From contig NZ_QBUY01000029.1 in NCBI RefSeq assembly GCF_003121405.1, forward strand, positions 1-64,000: a DNA stretch of 64,000 nucleotides. The letters run 5' to 3'. The DNA comes from Paraburkholderia sp. C35. GTDB lineage: Bacteria > Pseudomonadota > Gammaproteobacteria > Burkholderiales > Burkholderiaceae. Both the position numbers and the translations under genes were made by a program. The notes under the pieces were generated by a model. That model did not search any database. It had not been told where the DNA came from and saw only the letters and a program-made list of their open reading frames with translations. Shown here piece after piece: positions 8,780 through 17,851 of the stretch. Each line of letters begins with the position of its first letter. Position 1 is the stretch's first letter.

Positions 8780-9484
8780 CTACGACCTGGACAGACCCAC
8801 GCTCGCCACACGCAGCCGTTCGATGTCGAGAATCTGGATCTCGCCGAACTTCACGCTGATGATCTGCTGGCTTTCGAGGCTCTTGAGCAACTGGTTGGTG
8901 GTTTGCCGCGACAGCGACACCATCGAGGCAAGACTGTCCTGCGAGAGCCGGATCCGGCTCTGTGTCGCGTTGAGGCCGTCATAGCCTTCGGCGATCAGCA
9001 GCAGACGGCTGGCGACGCGTTGCGCCGCAGGCTGAAGCGCGAGCGATTCCGTGCTCTTGAACGACAGTCGCAGGCGCTGCGCCATCAGCAGCGCGAAGTC
9101 GCGCCAGTAGCGCGGCGTGGTGTCGAGCAGATTTTTCAGCGCGGCTTCCGGCACATGCAGGAAGAGTGAACGGCTCATGGCAATGGCGTCGTGCGGACGC
9201 GGCAAGCCGTCGAACATCGAGATTTCGCCGACCCATGCAGTCGGACCGAGCACGGCAAGCAGCGATTCCTTGCCGTCGATGCCAACCGTGCCGACCGATA
9301 GCGCGCCTTCGAGCACGGCATACAAGCCATAGGAAGGCTCGCCGTATCGATACAGCAACTGGCCTTTTTCGAGCCGCACCAGCGTGGCGTGGCTCATCAG
9401 ATAGTCCTGCAATTCGACGGGCAAGCCGCGAAACCAGGGCGTCGATTCGAGTTGAGGACGATAGTGAAGCAGCCTGGGTTCCAT
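8780..9484 (-). CDS. Crp/Fnr-family transcriptional regulator
   Basis: A 234-residue protein with an N-terminal cyclic-nucleotide-binding-like beta-roll (about 20-140; YRYGEPSYGLYAVLEGAL) and a C-terminal winged helix containing SQDSLASMVSLSRQTTNQLL. No Fnr-type cysteine cluster is seen, so oxygen sensing through an iron-sulfur cluster is unlikely. It is divergent from the aldolase gene, with 135 bp between starts, and upstream of the PHA operon on the same strand, so it could control either. The ligand is unknown. Confidence 0.85.
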   Translation of the reverse strand: MEPRLLHYRPQLESTPWFRGLPVELQDYLMSHATLVRLEKGQLLYRYGEPSYGLYAVLEGALSVGTVGIDGKESLLAVLGPTAWVGEISMFDGLPRPHDAIAMSRSLFLHVPEAALKNLLDTTPRYWRDFALLMAQRLRLSFKSTESLALQPAAQRVASRLLLIAEGYDGLNATQSRIRLSQDSLASMVSLSRQTTNQLLKSLESQQIISVKFGEIQILDIERLRVASVGLSRS

Positions 9485-9619
9485 GTGCTTGTCGACGTGT
9501 CGGCTATGCGACAGATTTTACGCGGGATTGCCGACATCATGCGTTCACGGCTTGGGCCGCCAGCGCAATCAGACGCGCTGTTTTGCAGACGCACGAACCA
9601 TTGAACAAGGAGTCTCGAC

Positions 9620-10387
9620 GTGAACGCAACCGATGTCAGCCTGAAGCATGCAGTGTCCCCCGCCGAATGGGAAGCCCGAGTCAACCTGGCAGCCGCCTAC
9701 CGGCTGGTCGCGCTGTTCGGCTGGGATGACCTCGTGTTCACGCATATCTCGGCACGCGTGCCCGGCCCGGAACACCACTTCCTCATCAACCCGTACGGCA
9801 TGATGTTCGATGAGATCACGGCATCGTCGCTGGTCAAGGTCGATCTCGACGGTCGCAAGGTCTCCGAGTCGCCGTATGACGTGAATCCCGCGGGCTTCAA
9901 TATCCACAGCGCGGTACATGCAGCGCGCGAGGATGCGCTTTGCGTGATGCATACGCATTCGGTCAACGGCGCTGCTGTGTCGGCACAGGAAGCGGGCTTG
10001 CTGCCGTTGTCGCAGCAATCGCTGGTGGTGCTCGCGTCGCTCGGCTATCACAACTACGAAGGCATCGCGCTCAACGAAGACGAAAAGCCCCGGCTCGTGC
10101 GCGACCTCGGCAGCAACAGCTATCTGATGCTGCGCAATCACGGCCTGCTGACGGTCGGCGCATCGGCTGCCGATGCGTTCGTCGCGATGTACTTCTTCGA
10201 GGCGTCGTGCATGATCCAGGTTCGCGCGCAGGCTGGCGGCGGCAAGCTGCTGCCGATCGCCCAACCGATCCTCGATGGCATCGCGCAGCAAGCCGCACAG
10301 GCGACGCGTGGCGTGAGCGCAGGACAACTCGTATGGCCGGGCCTGCTGCGGCGGCTCGACCGGCGTAACCCCGGCTATGCGGACTGA
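9620..10387 (+). CDS. Class II aldolase/adducin family protein
   Basis: A 255-residue protein of the class II aldolase/adducin fold, which uses a divalent metal to cleave or decarboxylate sugar-phosphate-like substrates. Expected ligands are in VMHTHSVNG (His111, His113) and RNHGLL in the C-terminal half. The N-terminal region DLVFTHISAR is typical. AAGGAG lies upstream of the ATG. It begins a rightward group with the disrupted ketopantoate reductase and a second Crp/Fnr gene. The substrate cannot be told; many family members are annotated only generically. Confidence 0.85.
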   Translation: MNATDVSLKHAVSPAEWEARVNLAAAYRLVALFGWDDLVFTHISARVPGPEHHFLINPYGMMFDEITASSLVKVDLDGRKVSESPYDVNPAGFNIHSAVHAAREDALCVMHTHSVNGAAVSAQEAGLLPLSQQSLVVLASLGYHNYEGIALNEDEKPRLVRDLGSNSYLMLRNHGLLTVGASAADAFVAMYFFEASCMIQVRAQAGGGKLLPIAQPILDGIAQQAAQATRGVSAGQLVWPGLLRRLDRRNPGYAD

Positions 10388-10499
10388 CGCATAGCAGTTG
10401 AAAGCACCGATGCGGGAACTGGGCGGCGGACACGTCATGGGCCGCGCCTGCCGCCCAGCGCATCGACAGGTTTGGACAGCGGCCTCATCGGGATATGGC

Positions 10500-11549
10500 A
10501 TGGCGAAGATCTGTATTTATGGCGCGGGATCGATTGGCTGTTACGTCGGCGGGCGGCTGCTCGCCGGTGGCAGCGACGTCACCTTCATCGCACGCGAACG
10601 CGTGGGCAATCTGCTGCGCCAGCATGGGCTGACGCTGTCACAGTTCGGCGAGCGCCGCTGGTCGGTGCCGCCCGAACGCATCGATGTATCGACGGATTTC
10701 AGCGCGGCGGCCGCTGCCGATCTCGTGCTCGTCACCGTCAAGTCCGCAGCGACGCCGACCGTCGCAGCCGAACTGGCCGGCGTGCTGCGGCCCGGCACGA
10801 TCGTGGTCAGCTTCCAGAACGGCGTCGGCAACGCCGACGTCCTGCGTGCAGCCTTGCCGATCCAGACGGTGCTCGAAGGCATGGTGCCGTTCAACGTGAT
10901 CGAGCGCGGACCCGGTGCCTATCATCAGGGATCGCGCGGCGAACTCGAGATCAAGCGCGCTCCCGGCTTGCAGCCGTTCGTTGGTGACTTCGAGCGGGCA
11001 GGCTTGCCGCTGCAACAGCACGCCGACATGCTGCCCGTTCAATGGGCCAAGCTGCTGCTCAACCTCAACAACGCGATCAACGCGCTGTCGAACCGGCCGC
11101 TGAAGGAAGAGCTGTCGCCGCGCGCGTAGCGCCGCTGCCTCGGCATGGCGCAAGCGGAAACGCTTGCGCTGCTCGCGCGCGCCGGCATTCGGCCGGCCCG
11201 GTTGACGCCCGTTCCGCCCACATGGATGCCGCGCTTTCTGGCCTTACCCGACGCGTGGTTCGCGCGCGTGGCCCGCGCGATGCTGACCATCGATCCCCTC
11301 GCGCGCTCGTCCATGTCCGACGATCTCGCAGCGGAACGTGCGACGGAAGTCGACTGGATCAATGGCGAAGTCGTGAAGCTCGCCCATCGTCTCGGCCTCA
11401 GCGCGCCCGTGAACGCGCGCCTCTGCCAGCTCGTGCACGAAGCCGAGCAAAGCGAGGCACGCCCTTCGTGGACAGGCGACGCGCTGCTGGCCGAACTGCT
11501 CGCAGCTTCGCGCGGCGTGACGGCAGGGAACCAGCGCTTGCCCGCGTAA
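10500..11549 (+). pseudogene. panE: 2-dehydropantoate 2-reductase family gene interrupted by an in-frame amber codon
   Basis: The frame starts MAKICIYGAGSIG (Rossmann GxGxxG at 8-13) and continues as a ketopantoate-reductase-family protein through WAKLLLNLNNAINALS. It meets TAG at 11127-11129 after 209 residues. The same frame then resumes without any shift (RRCLGMAQAETLALL) and runs to TAA at 11547-11549. Reading through would give about 349 residues, the family length. Homologues usually have a tyrosine at the interrupted position, so one base change of TAC or TAT explains it. It may be a recent nonsense mutation, a sequencing error or suppressed. Ketopantoate as substrate is not certain, since paralogues of this family are common. 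Confidence 0.8.
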
Positions 11550-11573
11550 TGGGCCTTGCACCGAGCGACCGAG

Positions 11574-12266
11574 ATGGCGACCATGACCGACATGTCTGAA
11601 GCGATGCGCACGAACCAGTGGTTCAGTGCGTTGCCGCCCGCCGCGCAGGAAGCGCTGATGCGCCAATGCGAAACGGTGACCGTCCATGCGGGCGAGTACG
11701 TGTTCCGCCGCGGCGACACGCCTAACGGTTTCTACGGCCTGAAGTGCGGCAAGCTGAAGGCCTGCACGCTGCGTGAAGACGGCAAGGAGGCGATCCTTGC
11801 CGTGATCGAGCCGGGCAACTGGTTCGGCCAGACTTCATTGACCAGCCGGCAGCCGCGCCTGCGTGACGTCGTCGCGCTCGAACGGTCGAGCCTGTTCGTG
11901 GTCCGCCCGCAAGCGTTCGACGCATTGATGCAGAACCCCGCCTTCTTCCGTGCGATTGCGGAGTTGCAGGTCATTCACATGAACTGGCTTTATCGCATGG
12001 TCGAAGATGCGACGCTGCATTCGACACGCGCACGCATTGCGCGCCGCCTGCTGCTGCTCGCTTCGGGCGACGTGACCATGCTGTCGCATAGCCGCCCGGA
12101 CGTCGCCGTATCGCATGACACGCTCGCGATGATGCTCGGCATCACGCGCCAGACGCTCTCGCTGGAACTCAAGGCGATGGCGGAACAAGGCGCAATTGTC
12201 CTTCGGTACGGCCGGATCGAAATCTGTTCGAAGGACATGCTGTGCTCTTTCCAGGAATCCCACTGA
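11574..12266 (+). CDS. Crp/Fnr-family transcriptional regulator (second copy)
   Basis: About 230 residues: an N-terminal cNMP-binding-type beta-roll (HAGEYVFRRGDTPNGFYGL) and a C-terminal winged helix with SHDTLAMMLGITRQTLSLEL. It lies 24 bp downstream of the panE-like gene in the same direction. A TTG at 11556 would extend the frame; ATGs at 11574 and 11583 are better, but neither has a strong ribosome-binding site. Sequence resemblance to the regulator at 8780-9484 is only at family level. Ligand and targets are unknown. Confidence 0.82.
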   Translation: MATMTDMSEAMRTNQWFSALPPAAQEALMRQCETVTVHAGEYVFRRGDTPNGFYGLKCGKLKACTLREDGKEAILAVIEPGNWFGQTSLTSRQPRLRDVVALERSSLFVVRPQAFDALMQNPAFFRAIAELQVIHMNWLYRMVEDATLHSTRARIARRLLLLASGDVTMLSHSRPDVAVSHDTLAMMLGITRQTLSLELKAMAEQGAIVLRYGRIEICSKDMLCSFQESH

Positions 12267-12318
12267 TCCCGCTCACGCGCGCCCATGCGGGCCCACGTGA
12301 GCGCGTGTGAACGCCCGC

Positions 12319-13464
12319 CTAGAACGTGTGCCGCAACCCGACCATGAGGCCCAGCTGGGTCGTGCCGTAGGCCGAGCTCAATGCGCTGATGCCCTGGAAC
12401 TGCGCGCCCACCATGCCGCCGCGATACAGCGAGTAATCGGCTTCCACATACGTGTCCGTGCGCTTCGACAGGTTGTAGTCCGCGACCAGCTGGAACTGCG
12501 TAGCATTGCCGTCGGCGGGCTGGGTTTTGCCTGTCTGGATCGTGCGCCACACGTTGGCCGACAGATGCGTTGAATCGCCCACCTGTTGCGTGACGCCGCC
12601 GAAGTACATCTTGCGCGAGCTGAACGTGTTGAACTTCAGCGCGGTGAGTTCCGGTCCAGAAAACGGACCGTTCGGGAAGTTGCCGACAAAGCCATCGTCC
12701 TGGCGGTTAACGGCCCAGCCGGCCATCAGCGTGGTGCTGCCGAAGCTGTACGAACCGCCCGCCGTCCACGACTTCAGATGCGCCGATCCATTCACGGCAT
12801 CGCGCGAATCGAGGTAGGCAGCGGCGAGGCGCAACGGCGCGCCGGGCAGATAGATCAGCGATGCACCAATCTGGCTACCCGAGCCGAACGCACCCGCATT
12901 GCCGCCGAACGCATACGAGACTTCCGCTGTCAGGTACTGCCAGCGTGCCGCGTACTTGACCATGTTGCTGGTCCACACGCCCTGCGCCATCATGACTTCC
13001 GGGCGGAACTGATAGAAAGTCGGCAACCAGGGATTCGTGATGTAGGCGCTCAGCACCGCATCGGAGAGTGGATTGATCTGCCGGCCCATCGTGAGCTTGC
13101 CGTAGGTGCTGGATTGCAGGCCCACGAACGCCGTATTGAAGAACGGATAGGCTGGATCGATCACGCCCGAGTTTGGAAAGAAGCGATCCTCGAGTTCGAA
13201 GATCGCCTTGTTTCCACCGCCGAGATCTTCCGTTCCCTTGAAGCCGAACACGCTTTCCGTTGCGCCGCCGTTGGCGAGCCGGACAGCGGAATCACCTTGC
13301 GGGTCCGCGTGAGTTGTGTAGCGAATCCCTGTATCGACAACACCGTAGAGCGTTACGGATGACTGGGCGCTCGCTGGCGCCGGCAGTGTCGCTGTCGATA
13401 TCACACCTGCGACGAGTCCGCTTCTTCGAGCGGTTTTGCACAGCATTCTCCTGACCTTCTTCAT
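12319..13464 (-). CDS. Gram-negative general porin
   Basis: A 381-residue outer-membrane porin of the Burkholderia OpcP/Omp38 type. An N-terminal signal peptide ends near PASAQS, then the mature protein begins SSVTLYGVVDTGI, the usual first strand. Conserved blocks include FGFKGTEDLGGGNKAIFELE, GLQSSTYGKLTMGRQ and a terminal phenylalanine (GLRHTF) needed for Bam-dependent insertion. It should form a 16-stranded trimeric diffusion channel. GGAGATGAGG precedes the ATG. It is monocistronic, with its promoter in the gap to the right. Confidence 0.93.
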   Translation of the reverse strand: MKKVRRMLCKTARRSGLVAGVISTATLPAPASAQSSVTLYGVVDTGIRYTTHADPQGDSAVRLANGGATESVFGFKGTEDLGGGNKAIFELEDRFFPNSGVIDPAYPFFNTAFVGLQSSTYGKLTMGRQINPLSDAVLSAYITNPWLPTFYQFRPEVMMAQGVWTSNMVKYAARWQYLTAEVSYAFGGNAGAFGSGSQIGASLIYLPGAPLRLAAAYLDSRDAVNGSAHLKSWTAGGSYSFGSTTLMAGWAVNRQDDGFVGNFPNGPFSGPELTALKFNTFSSRKMYFGGVTQQVGDSTHLSANVWRTIQTGKTQPADGNATQFQLVADYNLSKRTDTYVEADYSLYRGGMVGAQFQGISALSSAYGTTQLGLMVGLRHTF

Positions 13465-13808
13465 GCCTCATCTCCACCATTATGATTATGTCGTACAACA
13501 AACTATCTGGACGGGGACGGTGAGGGTTTTGCCTGCGCAGAGCCGCTGCACCGTGCGTCCGGCGTCATCTCGACGCCACACCTATACGGTGCCCGGAAAA
13601 TATCGCGGCAACTGCCAGAAAATTTACAATTCGAGGAAGGGCTGCCAGTCGGCGCGGCCAGTTTCTTTCTGCGGGCATCTGCGTACCGCAGAAAAAGTGC
13701 AAGCTCAGGCGCGGTGCTTGCTGGGCAAGTAGCCCTGAGACGGCGCATCAACGATGCGCTCGAACGTCACAGACCACTCGACGGCATGTTCAAATCCAGG
13801 AGAGACAC
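13465..13808. promoter_or_regulatory. Intergenic region between porin and CsbD-like genes
   Basis: A 344-bp divergent gap. Next to the porin start, 13488-13500 resembles a GntR/FadR-type operator (ATGTCGTACAA, one mismatch to TNGTNNNACNA). At 13666-13694 there is a perfect inverted repeat TTTCTGCGG-N11-CCGCAGAAA of unknown role. AGGAGAG just before 13809 is the ribosome-binding site of the next gene. No coding frame is convincing. Confidence 0.4.
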
Positions 13809-14075
13809 ATGGAAACCACCAAGGCAGAAGGCACGCTTCGCGAAGCAGCGGGAGCCGTCAAGGAAACGGTCGGCTCACTGACGGGCGACGCCGGATTGCA
13901 GATCGAAGGCAAAGTCGACGAGCTGCGCGGCAAGGCGCAGCAATTGTGCGGCGACGCAGTGGGTCTGGCCCGCGACGCGATGTCGACCCGTCCCCTCGCC
14001 GTGCTGGCGGGCGCGACTGCACTAGGTTTCGTGATAGGCGCCCTCTGGGCAGGCAAGCGTGATCGCGACGAATAA
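13809..14075 (+). CDS. CsbD-like stress protein with C-terminal membrane anchor
   Basis: An 88-residue protein. The first half has the charged helical repeats of CsbD-like proteins (EGTLREAAGAVKETVGSLTG, then GKVDELRGKAQQLCG). The C-terminal part has one glycine-rich hydrophobic segment (about 61-81) followed by KRDRDE, like the anchor of ElaB/DUF883 proteins. CsbD relatives are commonly induced by general stress or osmotic shock. AGGAGAG precedes the ATG. The exact role is unknown. Confidence 0.8.
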   Translation: METTKAEGTLREAAGAVKETVGSLTGDAGLQIEGKVDELRGKAQQLCGDAVGLARDAMSTRPLAVLAGATALGFVIGALWAGKRDRDE

Positions 14076-14150
14076 CCTGGCGCCGGACACGTGACGCCGG
14101 GAAACGGGATCAGGTCGATCGCGGGAAGCTGAAGGTCGCAAAAAACGGCA

Positions 14151-14459
14151 TCAGTTGCCCGCGTCGACGGGGGGATCGTCCGCGATCCAGTCGCTGACTT
14201 CCGGACGTACGCTGAAGGTGGGTGTGTTCAACCAGGCTTCGAACCACGTCCGCCAGTGCTTCCACCGCTCGGCATCCATCACGAAGTGCTCATAGCGTGG
14301 CCCCGGCGCCGTCTCGTGGATCAGAACGTAGGCGAGAGCGTGCCCATTCCAGTAAGCAACCAGTTCATCGGAGAGATCGGCGGTCACGTCTGCACCATGA
14401 TCGCGCAGCACCTCGCCGATCTTTTCCTCGAACGCCTTGCGCGTCATTGTCATCGTCAT
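14151..14459 (-). CDS. Hypothetical protein, 102 aa
   Basis: Not recognised. An acidic, tryptophan-rich soluble protein (RWKHWRTWFEAW) without signal peptide or membrane helix. GGGGAG eight bases before the first ATG supports the start. The N-terminus MTMTMTRK holds several alternative in-frame starts. It lies on the minus strand just downstream of the ABC exporter gene, separated by about 97 bp. Confidence 0.65.
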   Translation of the reverse strand: MTMTMTRKAFEEKIGEVLRDHGADVTADLSDELVAYWNGHALAYVLIHETAPGPRYEHFVMDAERWKHWRTWFEAWLNTPTFSVRPEVSDWIADDPPVDAGN

Positions 14460-14556
14460 CGCAGTCTCCCCTGCAGTCTTTCTTTTTTAGCCGACAACCC
14501 GTCCGTTTGCCATGCATCTGCCGTTGCCGACTGCACGCAGGCACGCAGGTACGCGG

Positions 14557-16401
14557 CTAGTCGTTTAGCGCCTGCATGGCCGCCATCCGGCGCTCCTGGC
14601 GCAGCAACACGTCGCGGTAGATGCCGGGCCGGCGCGCCAGTTCGGCGGGTGCACCATCGTCGACCAGCCGGCCATGCTGGATCACGACGATACGATCGAA
14701 ATTCTGCAACGTCGAGAGCCGATGAGCAATCGCAACCACCGTGCGGCCCTTCATCAGCCGGTCCAATGGCTGCTGGATCATCGCTTCCGATTCGCTGTCG
14801 AGCGCGGACGTCGCCTCGTCGAGCAGCAGGATCGGCGCGTCTTTGAGAAACGCCCGTGCAATCGCGATGCGTTGCCGTTGCCCGCCCGACAGCCGCGTCC
14901 CGCGCTCGCCCACGACGGTCAGCAAGCCGTCGGGCAGCGAGTGAATCAGTTCGAGGCAATTGGCATGCTCGCATGCTTGCAGCACATCGCCTTCGCTCGC
15001 GTCGGGACGGCCATAGCGAAGATTGTCGAGCAGCGTGCGATTGAAGAGCGAAATGTCTTGCGGCACGACACCGACCGCATCATGCAAGCTGGCCAGGCTG
15101 ATGTCGTGCAAACGCTGACCCGAAATGCACACGGCCCCGGCGCCGGACGGCGGATCGAACGATCTTTGCAACAGCGCAAGCACGGTCGTTTTCCCTGCGC
15201 CCGATGGGCCGACCAGCCCGACGCGCTGACCGGCATCGATATGAAGGCTGAAGTGATCCAGCACGCGGCGGCGGCCCGGATACGAGAAGCTGACATTCTC
15301 GAAATCGATGTTCGCATCACGGACCTGCAGCGGTCGAATACCCATCCTCTCTTCCATCTCGCGCGGCACCAGCAACGCCTGCGCCGCTTCGGCAAGACGC
15401 GCCACATGCTGCACCATATCCACCAGCGCCACCGCGAGATCGCGCGTGCCGTGCAGGATCGCAAAGCCCAGCGAACTGACGAGCACGACATCGCCCGTGG
15501 TCGCTCGACCTTGCGTCCAGAGCCATAGCACCCAGGCAAGCAGACCGCACGACAGCACGGCCGTGATGACGGCATGCACCAGCCTGAGCATCTCGAGGTG
15601 CCGAAGGCTCGACTGCCGCGCAGCCATTTCCTGCTCGAGGATCGATCCGATGCGTTCGGACTCTCGCGTGGTGGCGTCGAAGGTGCGCACAGTCGGCATG
15701 TTGCCGATGACATCGACGAGTTCGCCATCGACAGAAGCCGCGCGCGACGCGAATTCCATGTGACGCGCGGCGCCCTGCCTGGCAAGCCAGAACAGAAACG
15801 CCGTCATGCACGCGGAAATGCCGACCAGCGCAAGCGCCATCCCCACGCTCACCCAGCCGATCAGTACGATCGCCCCTATCACGGACAGCAGCGGCGGCAG
15901 CGCATTCCATGCTGAAAGGTTCTCGATGGTGAAGACCGCGTTAGCCGTCGCCGAGATGCGGCTTGCGAGCGTGCCAGGTTGCAGATTCGAGAAATATCCC
16001 TGCGAATGGCCGATCAGATAGCCGAACAGTTCGCGCCGCACGTCACCCGTGACGGCCACGAAGGTCCGCACGCTGGCCCAGCCTGCAAGACGCCAGAACA
16101 GGTTGTCGGCAAACAGCAGCGCGACGATCACCAGAAACGCGTCGACCACATGGCGCGTGTGCGTGCGCCCATCGGGCAACGCGTCGATCAGGTTCTTGAT
16201 TGCATACTGCGAACCCAGCGAACACGCCACGGCCGCCACGATGCTGGCGATCACGATGGCATGCTGGACCCGGTGCTGACTCGCGTAGCGCAGCAGCAAT
16301 CCGATGGGCCTGCCCGCGTACGCCGCAAGTGCCTTCGCGCGCCTGCCTCGCGTAGGCATGGACGCGCCGGCCCGCGCGCCCTGTGGAAATGGCAAGCTCA
16401 T
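14557..16401 (-). CDS. ABC exporter, fused transmembrane and ATPase domains (MsbA-like)
   Basis: About 614 residues. An N-terminal exporter-type transmembrane domain with several hydrophobic helices precedes one nucleotide-binding domain. The latter has Walker A GPSGAGKTT near 397, signature LSGGQRQRIAIARA near 503, Walker B ILLLDEATSALD and the H-loop AHRLST. It would act as a homodimer in the inner membrane exporting a lipid, peptide or drug. It has no C39 peptidase domain. An upstream in-frame ATG at 16518 would add 39 arginine-rich residues; GAGGCGG before 16401 favours the shorter form. The substrate is unknown. Confidence 0.85.
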   Translation of the reverse strand: MSLPFPQGARAGASMPTRGRRAKALAAYAGRPIGLLLRYASQHRVQHAIVIASIVAAVACSLGSQYAIKNLIDALPDGRTHTRHVVDAFLVIVALLFADNLFWRLAGWASVRTFVAVTGDVRRELFGYLIGHSQGYFSNLQPGTLASRISATANAVFTIENLSAWNALPPLLSVIGAIVLIGWVSVGMALALVGISACMTAFLFWLARQGAARHMEFASRAASVDGELVDVIGNMPTVRTFDATTRESERIGSILEQEMAARQSSLRHLEMLRLVHAVITAVLSCGLLAWVLWLWTQGRATTGDVVLVSSLGFAILHGTRDLAVALVDMVQHVARLAEAAQALLVPREMEERMGIRPLQVRDANIDFENVSFSYPGRRRVLDHFSLHIDAGQRVGLVGPSGAGKTTVLALLQRSFDPPSGAGAVCISGQRLHDISLASLHDAVGVVPQDISLFNRTLLDNLRYGRPDASEGDVLQACEHANCLELIHSLPDGLLTVVGERGTRLSGGQRQRIAIARAFLKDAPILLLDEATSALDSESEAMIQQPLDRLMKGRTVVAIAHRLSTLQNFDRIVVIQHGRLVDDGAPAELARRPGIYRDVLLRQERRMAAMQALND

Positions 16402-16757
16402 TGTGAACCGCCTCGATGTTGTGCCGCTGCGCCTCGATGCGAGACCGCGGATGCGGCAGTCGGAAAGTGCCCTCGCATGCGCTGGGCTAACCCGATGCGC
16501 ATACGCCATTCCTGACATGCCGGCGACTGAAAGCCAGTTGAAGCCGGAACGCGCGTTGAGGCCCGCACATCAGACAAAACCGCCCCGTGTGAGACATTCG
16601 CGCACCCGTTGTAACCTCGTGCATGCGTGTCATCAAAACGTCGAGTGACACATGCACGATCATTGTTCCCCGTATCGGTCGATGCGAGAGTCAGTGGCAG
16701 TACTCCCGACGGGTTTCATACGCCTTCCGGTTTCCTTTCCGCCAGGTAAACAAGAAC
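16402..16757. promoter_or_regulatory. Divergent region between ABC exporter and corA with hairpin
   Basis: 356 bp without a convincing gene. The main feature is a long inverted repeat at 16618-16658: CGTGCATG-CG-TGTCA paired with TGACACATGCACG, 13 base pairs with a two-base bulge and a 13-base loop. It sits about 100 bp before the corA ATG and could be an mRNA structure or an operator. Confidence 0.4.
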
Positions 16758-17735
16758 ATGTTGATCAATTGCGTGGCTTACCAGAACGGCCGGAAGCTCG
16801 GCGACATCAGCGTCGAGCAGATCAGCGATTACGTGCAAAAGCCTGAATGCTTCGTCTGGGTTGCACTCAAAGACCCGGAGCCAGCCGAACTGGACGCGAT
16901 GAGAAAAGAGTTCGGTCTGCACGAGCTCGCGGTCGAAGACGTGAGCGCGCATCATCAGTGGCCGAAGATCGAGGAATACGGTGACTCGCTGTTCGCCGTG
17001 ATGCATACCGCCGAATTTCAGGAAGATGGCAGCCTGCTGTTCGGCGAAGTCAATGTGTTCGTCGGCAAGAACTATGTGCTTTCAGTTCGCATGCGGACGA
17101 TGCACGGTTTCCAGCACGTGCGCGAGCGTTGCGAGCAGGAGCCGGAACTTCTCAAGCAAGGTTCGGCGTTCGTGCTGTATGCGTTGATGGATCATATCGT
17201 CGACGATTATTTTTCGATTCTCGAAGCGCTGACCACCGAACTCGAAGAAATCGAAGATCGCATTTTCAAACCGCAACAGGTCAACGAAGCGCGCATGATC
17301 ATCGAGGATCTGTACCACTTCAAGCGGCGCCTCGTCGTGCTTCGTCATCATGTCGGGCCGCTGCTGGAAGGCGTCGGCAAGCTCACGGGCGGCCGCGTCC
17401 CGAGAGTCTGCGAGGGCATGACGACCTACTTCAACGACGTGTACGTCCATCTGGAACGGATCGTCGGCGCCATCGAAGGGCGGCGCGAACTCGTCATCAC
17501 GGCGATTCAGGTCAACCTCGGCATGATCGCGCTAGCCGAAAGCGAGATCACCAAACGGCTCGGGTCGTTCGCGGCGCTGTTTGCCGTGCCGACCATGGTC
17601 GCGGGTATCTATGGCATGAACTTCGAGCACATGCCCGAATTGCACTCGCACTATGGCTATCCCGTCGTCATCTCGGCGATCGTCGTGATCGATCTCTTGC
17701 TGTTCCGCTGGTTCCGCAAGGCGAAGTGGATCTGA
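16758..17735 (+). CDS. corA: CorA-family magnesium/cobalt transporter
   Basis: A 325-residue inner-membrane divalent cation channel. A long cytoplasmic alpha/beta and helical part (about 1-260) is followed by two C-terminal membrane helices. The diagnostic YGMN lies near residue 285-288, followed by FEHMPEL in the loop, and the basic end is RKAKWI. The pentamer carries Mg2+ inward. A frame extension upstream to 16623 lacks family similarity, so the ATG at 16758 preceded by AGGTAA was chosen. The upstream leader contains a strong hairpin. Confidence 0.93.
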   Translation: MLINCVAYQNGRKLGDISVEQISDYVQKPECFVWVALKDPEPAELDAMRKEFGLHELAVEDVSAHHQWPKIEEYGDSLFAVMHTAEFQEDGSLLFGEVNVFVGKNYVLSVRMRTMHGFQHVRERCEQEPELLKQGSAFVLYALMDHIVDDYFSILEALTTELEEIEDRIFKPQQVNEARMIIEDLYHFKRRLVVLRHHVGPLLEGVGKLTGGRVPRVCEGMTTYFNDVYVHLERIVGAIEGRRELVITAIQVNLGMIALAESEITKRLGSFAALFAVPTMVAGIYGMNFEHMPELHSHYGYPVVISAIVVIDLLLFRWFRKAKWI

Positions 17736-17769
17736 CGATCACCCACATTGAAAGTAAGGCCATCCGTGC

Positions 17770-17789
17770 ATATCGGAAAAATACGATAT
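17770..17789. promoter_or_regulatory. Inverted repeat ahead of the ArsR-type gene
   Basis: ATATCG-N8-CGATAT lies 62 bp before the ArsR-family start. This size and form fit the dyad bound by small winged-helix repressors that regulate their own promoters. It is suggestive only; no footprint or second copy before the reductase gene was seen. Confidence 0.45.
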
Positions 17790-17851
17790 AACATTCGAAC
17801 CATAGCGATGCAGATGCCGACGTTCCGGCCAGAGAGTCTGCCCGCTGTTTC

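Noticed and set aside
14557..16401. ABC exporter as the transporter for the double-glycine peptide
   Set aside because: It lacks a C39 peptidase domain and lies 40 kb away; there is no evidence for a link.
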